From Candidatus Kapaibacterium sp. (lineage in GTDB: Bacteria > Bacteroidota > Ignavibacteria > Kapaibacteriales > JAEUSM01), in the NCBI GenBank assembly GCA_016788785.1, contig JAEUSM010000009.1:186001-250000 (forward strand): a stretch of 64,000 nt of DNA, written 5' to 3'. Position 1 is the stretch's first letter. Each line of letters opens with the position of its first letter. This document shows positions 53,694 to 62,041 of this stretch, piece after piece. The position numbers and the translations under genes were made by a program. The notes under the pieces are model-generated. The model did not search any database. It saw only the letters and a program-made list of their open reading frames with translations, and was not told the origin of the DNA.

Positions 53694-54296
53694 ATGAGTT
53701 ATAAATATTTACTTGTCGGATTGGGTAATCCGGGTTCTGAATATGCAAAAACGCGACATAATATAGGCTGGATGGTTGCTGATGCATTTGTGGAAAAACA
53801 TGGCTCATCTTTCAAAGACGGAAAGGGAGATTGGTATGAAGCAGAAGTGATGTATCGTCGACAGTCGATATTGGTCGTGAAGCCAACTACCTATATGAAC
53901 CTCTCTGGTGAAGCAGTCAAGGTGTTGATGAGAAAACATCAAATTGCTTCTGATAAGATTATCGCAATTGTTGATGAATACAACTTTCCTTTGGGAAAAA
54001 TCCATCTCAAAACGGTAAAAAGTGATGGAGGACATAATGGTGTTACTTCCTTGCTTCAAAATATCCCCAAGGCAGATTTTTCATTACTACGTTGTGGAAT
54101 TGCGAAAAATTTCGGTCCTGGTGAATTAGTTCGATATGTATTATCTCCTTTTGCTGAGTCAGAACAAGAGACTCTAAAAGCAATGATAGAATTGGGAGTA
54201 AAAGCAATTGAGGCAGTAGCAGCTCATGGGGTTTTGAAAAGTATGAACATTATAAATTCTTGGAAAACGTCAACAGAAAATATAGACAATCCTTAA
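53694..54296 (+). CDS. pth: Peptidyl-tRNA hydrolase
   Basis: The 200-residue protein has the Pth motifs: GLGNPGSEYAKTRHNIGW at the N terminus with the catalytic His22, KPTTYMNLSGEAV, an Asp in IVDEYNFPLGKI, and GGHNGV. It releases peptides from tRNA after aborted translation. Spacing (15 bases after the previous gene, 9 before the next) indicates an operon. The central motif (VDEYN in place of HDELD) is slightly unusual but the catalytic Asp stays. Confidence 0.94.
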   Translation: MSYKYLLVGLGNPGSEYAKTRHNIGWMVADAFVEKHGSSFKDGKGDWYEAEVMYRRQSILVVKPTTYMNLSGEAVKVLMRKHQIASDKIIAIVDEYNFPLGKIHLKTVKSDGGHNGVTSLLQNIPKADFSLLRCGIAKNFGPGELVRYVLSPFAESEQETLKAMIELGVKAIEAVAAHGVLKSMNIINSWKTSTENIDNP

Positions 54297-54305
54297 GGTA
54301 CAACA

Positions 54306-54590
54306 ATGGCACAAAACGATACAAATCTACCTCCTTTACCAAAAGAGCTTTTTGATAAGTTTTTAGAATATCCTGACGTAGAGGATTATTGGAATACCCT
54401 ATCATTTGATGACAAGTTCAAATACATCATGGGAATTGAGGAAGCTGAAGATGAAAAACAACGCAAAATAATGGTTGGCAAAACCATTTTAGAATTGCTG
54501 AATGCAGTTGATGAAATTGCAGAAAACTATGATGATGAGGATGAGTTTGACGACGATAAATATGGTTCGTATACCCACCCTGACTTCTAA
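54306..54590 (+). CDS. OmdA/YdeI-like small protein
   Basis: The 94-residue protein has a helical domain similar to the C-terminal part of bacteriocin-protection YdeI/OmdA proteins: LPKELFDKFLEYPDVEDYWNTLS followed by FKYIMGIEEAEDEKQRKIMVGKTIELL-type helix. It ends with an acidic tail (DDEDEFDDDK). Function is unknown; it is placed 9 bases after pth. The fit is from pattern only. Confidence 0.55.
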   Translation: MAQNDTNLPPLPKELFDKFLEYPDVEDYWNTLSFDDKFKYIMGIEEAEDEKQRKIMVGKTILELLNAVDEIAENYDDEDEFDDDKYGSYTHPDF

Positions 54591-54607
54591 AAAACAAAAT
54601 TATTTGT

Positions 54608-56050
54608 CTATTGTTTAAAATAGCGTAATTCAGATTTTGAGAATATTTTGTCAAATATTCCCACTGATATCCCCATATAAAATCTACTGAAGTCAGTAGG
54701 ATTTCCTAATAATCTATCGATAAAACCATTTGGTGTTATCGACTTGCCACTCAAGACTGCAGAAGCAATTATATATCCAGCAGTAAGTCCTAATGTAGTA
54801 TTTTCGTTTAATCGAAAGTTCAATTTAGTACCAAAGTTATAGGATGTATTAGGAGCATAACCAAATTCAAAAAACGGCTCAACGGTCATCTCATCTTTTA
54901 TAAGTGGTTGCCAAAAACCAATTCGAATTGGTAATATAGCATACGACCATTCACCCCAACCTACTCCAGAAAAGGACATTAAAGAAGTTCCAGCATAGAG
55001 TTGGTAATTGAGAAATGGTAATGCAATTGTTGTCGGTGCTACACGGAAATGAAAACCTCTAAAAAAGGTGTTTTCAAATGTAGTACCTAAAGTTGGTTTC
55101 TCAAATAAAGTAGATTCAGAAGAAGTATTAAGTACAGACATTTGAAACAATCCAATATTCCAAGCAGAATGTTTCATATATTTGAATTCTTCTTCTGTTT
55201 CTTCTTGTAGATTTAAAAAGTCTAATACGGATGTTCCAAAGCCAAAATAAGGGAAGTTTGAACCTGTTTCGGCACTTGGAGTGAAGTTCATTACATAACC
55301 CGCATAGGCACGCAGATTAAATCCACCAATCGAACCAATATCAGCAGTAACCCCCACATTTGCGTATTGAGAACCCAGATAACCCAATCCAACTGTTGGA
55401 GTTATAGCGACATACGGTATTTCACGTCTCAAAAAGAATCGTTTTCGCAAATATAATGGTAAAAAACTCATTACGGAAGTGTTTGTATCTAACCGTATTG
55501 TTTGTGGAAGTAGCCACTCAAAGGCATATGTTCCTATCGTCCAATCTGGGTCGTCATTAAACCAACGAAGTCTGTATTCAGTTGGCATAAATCTGTACAT
55601 TGCACCTGAGAATACTGCAGATGTTTTTTCGTTAGATGTAATATTACCTAAAAGTTCTTCCAAATCAAAAAAGATTCCGAAAGGTCCTAAACCTAACTTA
55701 TTATCACCGCTTGTGAATAGCAACCCAGCTGACTCAAACAAACCATAGCGAATAAAATTAGGATATTCACGTGTGACAACAGAATCAATTTGGTCTTTAT
55801 CGCGTTGAATTTGTGTTACTCGTGTTGATGGGAAAATTGCTCCATTATTATTTGGATTTGAACCTTGCATAGTAGGTTCTAACCGTTCGCGTGAACCGGG
55901 TGGATATGCCACATTCGTAACTATGGTCGTATCACGTTGGGTGATAGTATAGGTGTCTTCCTCAATTCTGGTGAGTTTTATCGTAGAACAACTGCTCATA
56001 AAAACAGCAATGATGACACAAAGAATCGAAACGGGTACAAAACATTTCAT
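54608..56050 (-). CDS. Probable outer-membrane lipoprotein of unknown function
   Basis: The 480-residue protein has a lipoprotein signal with lipobox FMSSC (Cys21). A short polar segment follows, then a long beta-rich region with repeated aromatic residues (for example PNFIRYGLFESAGLLF and VGLGYLGSQYANVGV, and near the C terminus FGYAPNTSYNFGTKLNFRLN). This resembles an outer-membrane beta-barrel or a large surface lipoprotein. No known family recognised. It is the last gene (on minus) of the small envelope cluster, separated from the next by about 47 bases. Confidence 0.7.
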   Translation of the reverse strand: MKCFVPVSILCVIIAVFMSSCSTIKLTRIEEDTYTITQRDTTIVTNVAYPPGSRERLEPTMQGSNPNNNGAIFPSTRVTQIQRDKDQIDSVVTREYPNFIRYGLFESAGLLFTSGDNKLGLGPFGIFFDLEELLGNITSNEKTSAVFSGAMYRFMPTEYRLRWFNDDPDWTIGTYAFEWLLPQTIRLDTNTSVMSFLPLYLRKRFFLRREIPYVAITPTVGLGYLGSQYANVGVTADIGSIGGFNLRAYAGYVMNFTPSAETGSNFPYFGFGTSVLDFLNLQEETEEEFKYMKHSAWNIGLFQMSVLNTSSESTLFEKPTLGTTFENTFFRGFHFRVAPTTIALPFLNYQLYAGTSLMSFSGVGWGEWSYAILPIRIGFWQPLIKDEMTVEPFFEFGYAPNTSYNFGTKLNFRLNENTTLGLTAGYIIASAVLSGKSITPNGFIDRLLGNPTDFSRFYMGISVGIFDKIFSKSELRYFKQ

Positions 56051-56097
56051 ACGAAAAGCAAGTATAATTTAGAAACAATCTTTACAAAAGTACGAAT

Positions 56098-56424
56098 TTA
56101 TTTTGGTTGTACTATTTCTAATAGTAGTGCAGAAGAACTTGCCATTTTAATTTCCGGTTTTCTGTCTGGTTTTGGAAGGATTCGTAAAGTAACTTCTTGA
56201 CCTTCAATTTGAATTTTTTTTAAATCACTTTCATTACCTAAAAGCTCGATAAATTCTTTGTTTTTGTCGATTTTCGTTTCAAAAATCCAGTAGTCGTAGT
56301 CTTTGTAATTGACTCGATTCATTGTACCAACTGCTGTTATCTCGCCAGGAGTATAGGGAGGAATTGAAGTACAAGATGCAAGAATAATAACTAAAATAGT
56401 GAGCAGAAAAGTATGTAGTTTCAT
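56098..56424 (-). CDS. Small lipoprotein
   Basis: The 108-residue protein has a lipoprotein signal (ILASC, Cys18) and a beta-rich domain of about 85 residues. I recognise no family. Its start is 7 bases after the stop of the minus-strand gene upstream (56432-57202), so both are co-transcribed. Confidence 0.65.
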   Translation of the reverse strand: MKLHTFLLTILVIILASCTSIPPYTPGEITAVGTMNRVNYKDYDYWIFETKIDKNKEFIELLGNESDLKKIQIEGQEVTLRILPKPDRKPEIKMASSSALLLEIVQPK

Positions 56425-56431
56425 TGTAATG

Positions 56432-57202
56432 TTATAAAGGAATAATAAAATCTAAGCCAACATTCCGAGAAATGGAATTCGTTGGAGTGTTATTTTTGAG
56501 CAAATCTCGAAGTTGAAATTCGAGCGTTACTCCTTTAACTATAGAATATCGAAAAGCAGTAGAAAGTAGTCCCCCAGACGAATATCGAATATTGTCAACT
56601 ACTGCATTGTACTCCAACAAGACGGATAATCTCGAAGTTAGTGCTTGTTCCAACCCAAAAAAGTAATTTGGTTTTCGATTCGACTCCAATGGGTCAAACG
56701 AATAGTTCACCCCACCATGAGTAGATAAAGAACCCAAATTCCACCGCCACTCTTTCGAAAGGGCAAGATAAATTCCGGGAGAATTTGTTTGAAATGTTCT
56801 GGAAGAATGATCAAAATTTCCACGTCCAAAAGTGGAAAATCCAAGTAAGACCGCTGGTAGAAACGTTCGTTCATTCATCATTCGCCATTTTAAATGTACT
56901 AAAGGTAGTAATGAAGTTTCAATATCATTTATTCCAATAAGATTATTGAAAACAAATCCACCACCAACTTGCACATCTTCAAACGGTGAATACGAACTTT
57001 CCAGTAAAACAGAGCCTTTCTCACGTACTAATGAGTATACCGTCAATGACTTTTTCGGCGAAATTCCAGCTGTAGGCATATCAACGATAGTACGCGATTC
57101 ATACGACGCATTCTCACCAGAAGTACCTTGTGAGCAAAGCAAAAATGGACAGAAAATGAGAAAAAATACCGAAAGTATTGATATTCTTTTTGTAGGTCTC
57201 AT
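56432..57202 (-). CDS. Outer-membrane beta-barrel-like protein (YjbH-like)
   Basis: The 256-residue protein has a signal peptide (to about residue 25, LLCSQG) and a C-terminal region of alternating strands ending in NVGLDFIIPL. Patterns such as PLVHLKWRMMNER and YSFDPLESNRKPNYFFGLEQALTSRLSVLLEYN resemble outer-membrane porin and YjbH-type barrels from exopolysaccharide export clusters. It starts the three-gene envelope cluster on the minus strand. Function unknown. Confidence 0.6.
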   Translation of the reverse strand: MRPTKRISILSVFFLIFCPFLLCSQGTSGENASYESRTIVDMPTAGISPKKSLTVYSLVREKGSVLLESSYSPFEDVQVGGGFVFNNLIGINDIETSLLPLVHLKWRMMNERTFLPAVLLGFSTFGRGNFDHSSRTFQTNSPGIYLALSKEWRWNLGSLSTHGGVNYSFDPLESNRKPNYFFGLEQALTSRLSVLLEYNAVVDNIRYSSGGLLSTAFRYSIVKGVTLEFQLRDLLKNNTPTNSISRNVGLDFIIPL

Positions 57203-57220
57203 ATTTTTATGTAATTTCGT
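57190..57220 (+). promoter_or_regulatory. Bacteroidota-type promoter for the aminotransferase gene
   Basis: TTTG (57190-57193), 19 bases, then TAATTTCG (57213-57220), one mismatch from TAnnTTTG. Transcription would begin near 57227, about 38 bases before the start codon. Confidence 0.5.
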
Positions 57221-57264
57221 GGTACAACCTTAACGATATGCATTAAATTCTTATAAATTTAGAA

Positions 57265-58446
57265 ATGAAATTTTCAACAAATGTCCTTGCAGCAAGCGAA
57301 TCTCAAACCTTAGCAATAGCAGCAAAAGCAAAGATAATGCGCTCAAAAGGCATTGATGTTATCAGTCTGTCTACCGGAGAACCTGATTTTCCGACTCCAA
57401 ATGTTGCAAAAGAAGCCGCAATTCAAGCCATCAAAGATAATTTTTCCCATTACACAAATCCAAATGGAATCATCGAATTACGCGAGGCTGTTGCAGAACG
57501 TTTTCGAGTAAATAATGGTATTTCCTCTGCAACTGCAGAAACAGTATTGATATCAACAGGTGCCAAACAATCTATTTTCAATGCACTCTTAGCGTTATGC
57601 AATAGTGATGATACAATTTTGATACCAAGTCCGTATTGGGTGTCATATCCTGCTATGGTAACAATGTGTGGAGCAACACCAAAATTCATTGAAACGACCT
57701 TCGAAGAACGATTTTTAGTATCCCCTGAAAAGTTACGACAAGCATTAACCCCCAATACGAAGGCTGTGTTTATCAATTCACCTTCCAATCCAACTGGCTC
57801 AATGTATTCTCGAGAGCAATTGCAAGCCTTAGTAGATGTCCTAAAAGATCATTCTTGCTACATTATTACAGATGAAATTTACGAACGTATTAATTTTGGG
57901 ACAATCGAACATTGTTCATTAGGCTCTTTCCCTGAAATTGCCGAACGAGTTATCACTATCAATGGAGTGTCGAAAGTATATGCTATGACTGGTTGGAGAG
58001 TTGGATTTCTCCATTGTCAAGAACCGCTATTCAAAGAAATTGCTAAAGTGCAAGGTCAAATCACTTCGAACCCAAATTCCATTTCTCAAAAAGCTACCTT
58101 AGCAGCAATTCAATATGCTGATAATGATGTCATTCTCATGAATGAAGCATTCAAAAAACGTGCATCATTTATGTGTACACTTTTGGATGAAATTCCAAAT
58201 CTTTCGTTTCTAAGACCTGATGGTGCATTTTATGTGTTCGTCAATATCGAACGTTGGTTACAAGGTACATCGTTGACCTCAGCACAGTTTTGTGAATCTG
58301 CTTTAGATATAGAACATCTTGCCATTACTCCCAGTGAAGCATTTGGTAAGTCAGGATATGTTCGTTTTTCATTTGCCGCATCCGATGATATTATCGAAGA
58401 GGGTGTAAAACGATTCCAAAAAGCATTAGAAAGAATTGCCCTATAA
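57265..58446 (+). CDS. Class I aspartate/aromatic aminotransferase
   Basis: The 393-residue protein is a type I PLP-dependent aminotransferase of subgroup Ib. PLP-binding Lys237 lies in NGVSKVYAMTGWRVGF, with other motifs STGEPDFPTP, SPSNPTGSMYS and an Arg near residue 365 (YVRFSFA). It moves an amino group between aspartate and 2-oxoglutarate, or a related pair; the exact substrate is not certain. It shares one base with the following gene (TAATG), so translation is coupled. Confidence 0.9.
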   Translation: MKFSTNVLAASESQTLAIAAKAKIMRSKGIDVISLSTGEPDFPTPNVAKEAAIQAIKDNFSHYTNPNGIIELREAVAERFRVNNGISSATAETVLISTGAKQSIFNALLALCNSDDTILIPSPYWVSYPAMVTMCGATPKFIETTFEERFLVSPEKLRQALTPNTKAVFINSPSNPTGSMYSREQLQALVDVLKDHSCYIITDEIYERINFGTIEHCSLGSFPEIAERVITINGVSKVYAMTGWRVGFLHCQEPLFKEIAKVQGQITSNPNSISQKATLAAIQYADNDVILMNEAFKKRASFMCTLLDEIPNLSFLRPDGAFYVFVNIERWLQGTSLTSAQFCESALDIEHLAITPSEAFGKSGYVRFSFAASDDIIEEGVKRFQKALERIAL

Positions 58447-58982
58447 TGCAGAAACATTACTTTGAGGATATCGAAACAAAACGACTAACGATAGAAGAAA
58501 ACAGCATAAAACCTCGATTACCTTACGCATGTTTGCTTGCAAATATCCGCTCACTCTATAACGTTGGTTCCATTTTTCGTTCTGCCGATTCATTTCGTTG
58601 TGGCAAATTGTTTTTGGCAGGATTTACGGAAAAACCTCCACGGAAAGAAATCGAAAAAACTGCATTAGGTGCTACGGAATTAGTACCTTGGGTCTATCAT
58701 CCTACTATCCATGAATCTATCAACGCAGCAAAAAGTGAAGGATATCAAATAGTTGCAGTTGAACATACAACAAATAGTATAGATTATACTACGTTCAAGC
58801 CCGAAAAACCAGTCTGCTTTGTTATGGGAAATGAGCTGACGGGACTTCGAAATGAAGACTTAGCATTGTGTGATATGGCAATTGAACTCCCTATGTATGG
58901 GGTGAAACACTCTCTGAATGTTGCCGTTTGTACTGGAATTGTCATGGCACATTACACAAATTTTTTTGTTCAAAATAAATAA
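58446..58982 (+). CDS. TrmH/SpoU-family RNA 2'-O-methyltransferase
   Basis: The 178-residue protein is a SPOUT methyltransferase. N-terminal LANIRSLYNVGSIFRSADSF (motif 1), PVCFVMGNELTGLRNE (motif 2), and ELPMYGVKHSLNVAVCTGIVM (motif 3) form the trefoil knot that binds S-adenosylmethionine. It modifies a ribose in tRNA or rRNA; the target is unknown. It starts at the stop of the aminotransferase gene. Confidence 0.9.
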   Translation: MQKHYFEDIETKRLTIEENSIKPRLPYACLLANIRSLYNVGSIFRSADSFRCGKLFLAGFTEKPPRKEIEKTALGATELVPWVYHPTIHESINAAKSEGYQIVAVEHTTNSIDYTTFKPEKPVCFVMGNELTGLRNEDLALCDMAIELPMYGVKHSLNVAVCTGIVMAHYTNFFVQNK

Positions 58983-58985
58983 ACC

Positions 58986-59016
58986 TTTGTTACATTCGTA
59001 TTTATCATTATCTTTG
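58986..59016 (+). promoter_or_regulatory. Bacteroidota-type promoter for rho
   Basis: TTTG (58986-58989), 19 bases, then TATCTTTG (59009-59016), a full match to the TTTG-N19-21-TAnnTTTG pattern. It would produce a leader of about 155 bases before the rho start codon. Confidence 0.6.
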
Positions 59017-59178
59017 TGACAGATATTGAAATTTCCACCCTATCTTCAGTGTAATCAATATCAACAGTAGAACAAAAAACACACGTTCCCTACTCTCACG
59101 TTTTTAATCGTTACTCATCAATTTCTTTGATACCACTACTATTTCCAACCTCGGAAAGCCTTACTTTTAGGATGTTAC

Positions 59179-60510
59179 ATGACGAACAAATCTAAAGCTA
59201 TATCAAATGGTCAGCAGTACATGTCGTACGATGCTGATATGTTGAAAGCCAAAAAAATCTCTGACCTTGCCACAATTGCCAAAGAAATAGGTCTTCAAAA
59301 CTACCACGAGCTTCGCAAATCTGAACTAATCATCAAGATCATGGACAAGATTATGGAAGCACAATCCCACTCCCAACCTCAATACGATAAATCAAACGAA
59401 GGACTTTCTCTTATTCAAGGAGTGTTAGAAACGCTTCCTGAAGGATATGGATTTCTTCGTTCTTCAGCATATAATTACTTTTCTTCTCCTGATGATATTT
59501 ACGTTTCGCCATCGCAGATTCGTAAATTTGGTTTGCGAACTGGTGATACTGTTCGTGGGTATGTACGTCCTCCAAAAGAAGGCGAAAAGTTTTTTGCTTT
59601 GCTCAAAGTCGATATGGTCAACTATGTAGACCCTGAGCAAATGAAAGAACGAATGGTGTTTGATGATTTGACTCCACTCTATCCACTAGAACGACTTGAC
59701 TTAGAAACTACTTCTTCGGAATATTCAACTCGTATTGTCAATTTGCTTTCTCCAATCGGTAAAGGTCAACGTGGATTGATTGTTTCTTCTCCAAAATCCG
59801 GTAAAACGATTGTATTAAAGAAAATCGCAAACGCAATTACAAAAAATCACCCTGAAGTGAAGCTGATTGTATTACTCATTGATGAGCGTCCTGAAGAAGT
59901 AACGGATATGCAGCGTTCTGTGAATGCAGAGGTTATTTCCTCTACGTTCGATGAACCACCAGAGCGTCACGTTCAAGTATCGGAAATTGTTATCGAAAAA
60001 GCAAAACGTTTAGTTGAAGCAAAACAAGATGTAGTGATTCTTTTAGATTCACTTACTCGTTTGGCTCGAGCGTATAATACGGTCGTTCCACATTCCGGAA
60101 AAATTCTTTCTGGTGGTGTTGATGCAAATGCTCTTCACAAACCAAAACGCTTTTTTGGTGCTGCAAGAAATATTGAAGAAGGTGGTTCACTGACTATCAT
60201 TGCTACAGCATTGGTAGAAACAGGCTCTCGTATGGATGAGGTTATCTTTGAAGAATTCAAAGGTACCGGTAATATGGAGTTGGTGTTGGATAGAAAACTT
60301 TCTGAACGCCGTATTTTCCCTGCTATTGATGTCAATAGATCGTCAACAAGAAAAGAAGAAGAATTGCTTTCGCCAGAAGAACTCAATCGAATTTGGGTAC
60401 TTCGCAAAGTGCTTTCAGAGCTTAGCTCCACCGATGCAATGGAATTACTCATCAATAGACTCAAAGGTACTCGAAACAATAAAGAGTTTTTGTATACTCT
60501 CAATAGTTAA
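59179..60510 (+). CDS. rho: Transcription termination factor Rho
   Basis: The 443-residue protein is Rho. An N-terminal helical domain (about 25-62) is followed by the cold-shock-like RNA-binding domain (EGYGFLRSS... [21 protein letters not shown], about 90-155). The hexameric RecA-type ATPase has its P-loop [32 protein letters not shown] and the C-terminal R-loop region. Rho ends transcription of untranslated RNA. A long leader may reflect autoregulation, as in E. coli. Confidence 0.97.
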   Translation: MTNKSKAISNGQQYMSYDADMLKAKKISDLATIAKEIGLQNYHELRKSELIIKIMDKIMEAQSHSQPQYDKSNEGLSLIQGVLETLPEGYGFLRSSAYNYFSSPDDIYVSPSQIRKFGLRTGDTVRGYVRPPKEGEKFFALLKVDMVNYVDPEQMKERMVFDDLTPLYPLERLDLETTSSEYSTRIVNLLSPIGKGQRGLIVSSPKSGKTIVLKKIANAITKNHPEVKLIVLLIDERPEEVTDMQRSVNAEVISSTFDEPPERHVQVSEIVIEKAKRLVEAKQDVVILLDSLTRLARAYNTVVPHSGKILSGGVDANALHKPKRFFGAARNIEEGGSLTIIATALVETGSRMDEVIFEEFKGTGNMELVLDRKLSERRIFPAIDVNRSSTRKEEELLSPEELNRIWVLRKVLSELSSTDAMELLINRLKGTRNNKEFLYTLNS

Positions 60511-60528
60511 TATCTTTAAACCTATTAT

Positions 60529-60565
60529 AAAGCCAAGAAATTACCCTCTTGGCTTTTCTTTTTGG
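60529..60565 (+). terminator. Intrinsic terminator after rho
   Basis: A 10-bp stem (AAAGCCAAGA, 60529-60538, with TCTTGGCTTT, 60547-60556), 8-base loop, followed by a T-rich run. Confidence 0.8.
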
Positions 60566-60682
60566 GTGAAAATTGCTAAAAAACTACCTATTATATAGGA
60601 CATAAAAAGAATCTTTCCAAAAAATCGTCAAGTTACCGAACAAAAATCGAATTAATCATCAACTAAGGATAAACGGACATTT

Positions 60683-62017
60683 ATGAAAAATGCCCTTCTT
60701 GTAATTATATTGCTTGTATGCAATATCGCTTTGAATACCTCCCAGCTTTCTGCCCAATACAAGCCAATTGCTTTTGTCGAAGATTCTTTGCCAAATGGTT
60801 TGAAGTACATTCTTCATATCGACAAATCGGCTCCTGTTATTGCGACTGTATTATACTACAAAGTTGGTTCTCGTAATGAAGACCCTGCTCGTACTGGTTT
60901 TGCTCACTTTTTCGAACACCTTATGTTCGAAGCAACGAAAGACATTCCAAGAGCAAAAATTCCCGAGTATATCGAGTCTGCTGGTGGAACCTTGAATGCG
61001 TTTACCTCTATGGATCAAACTGTTTACCATTTCAAATTGGGTAGCAATATGTTGCCTTTAGCGTTGTGGATTGAGGCTCAGCGAGTTCGTGATTTGCAAG
61101 TCAATTCCATTGGGGTTGAAACCCAACGTGGTGTTGTTAAAGAAGAACGTAAAAATAGAATTGATAACACAGCTTACGGAAATATGCGCGAAAAAATGTA
61201 TGCAAAACTTTTCAAAGGTACTCCCTATGAATGGATGCCTATTGGTTCTGCACAACATATAGACAAAGCTGAAATCAAAGAATTTGTTGATTTTTATAAT
61301 ACCTACTACCAACCAAACAATGCAGTCTTAGTTGTCAGTGGTGATTTTGAAGCTGAAGATGCAAAAAAAATGATTAAAGAGTATTTTGGTGTCTTCAAAC
61401 GTGGTGCTGTTCCTCCAAGTACAAAGGTATCATTACAACCGATGAAAGAAAATTATACCGAAACAGTCGAAGATGCGAAAGCACAACTTCCAGCAGTATT
61501 TATAGGATTCCATGGTCCTCAAGCTGGTACTCCTGACTATTATGCAATGCAAATGCTAACGACTATTTTGGGGACTGGAGAAAGCTCACGTTTATACAAA
61601 CGCTTGGTATCCAAAGATCAAATTTCTGTTTTTTCTGGAATGAGTCATTCTGCACATCAATATGTTGGTGCAATTTTATTCCAAGGTTTTGCTAATCCTG
61701 GTGGTGATTTGGATAAAATTCAAAAAACAATTTTGGAAGAAGTCAATAATATTGTTGAAAAAGGCGTTACAGATGCCGAGTTACAAAAAGCAAAAAATAT
61801 CAAAGAAGCACAATTTATTCAAGGAAAAACGGGTGTTTTGGAAAAAGCATTAGAACTTGCGGAGTTTAGTGCTTACTATAATAATCCAAAATTGATTAAT
61901 ACCGAAGTTTCTTTGTTTACGAAAGTAACGAAAGCTGATATCCAACGAGTAGCAAAACAATACCTTGGCAAAGATGTCAAATATGTTGCTTTGCAGTATG
62001 TACCTAAATCCAAATAA
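60683..62017 (+). CDS. M16-family zinc peptidase (active subunit)
   Basis: The 444-residue protein has a signal peptide (to about residue 25) and an intact M16 metal site: HFFEH with His75, Glu78 and His79, and the downstream KEER acidic motif (Glu154/155). Two M16 halves (about 35-220 and 235-430) form a typical clam-shell. It digests peptides in the envelope or periplasm. The following gene encodes a second M16 subunit; together they should form the heterodimer seen in processing-peptidase-like pairs. Confidence 0.9.
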   Translation: MKNALLVIILLVCNIALNTSQLSAQYKPIAFVEDSLPNGLKYILHIDKSAPVIATVLYYKVGSRNEDPARTGFAHFFEHLMFEATKDIPRAKIPEYIESAGGTLNAFTSMDQTVYHFKLGSNMLPLALWIEAQRVRDLQVNSIGVETQRGVVKEERKNRIDNTAYGNMREKMYAKLFKGTPYEWMPIGSAQHIDKAEIKEFVDFYNTYYQPNNAVLVVSGDFEAEDAKKMIKEYFGVFKRGAVPPSTKVSLQPMKENYTETVEDAKAQLPAVFIGFHGPQAGTPDYYAMQMLTTILGTGESSRLYKRLVSKDQISVFSGMSHSAHQYVGAILFQGFANPGGDLDKIQKTILEEVNNIVEKGVTDAELQKAKNIKEAQFIQGKTGVLEKALELAEFSAYYNNPKLINTEVSLFTKVTKADIQRVAKQYLGKDVKYVALQYVPKSK

Positions 62018-62041
62018 TTCCACAATTTTTGAAAATAGACT

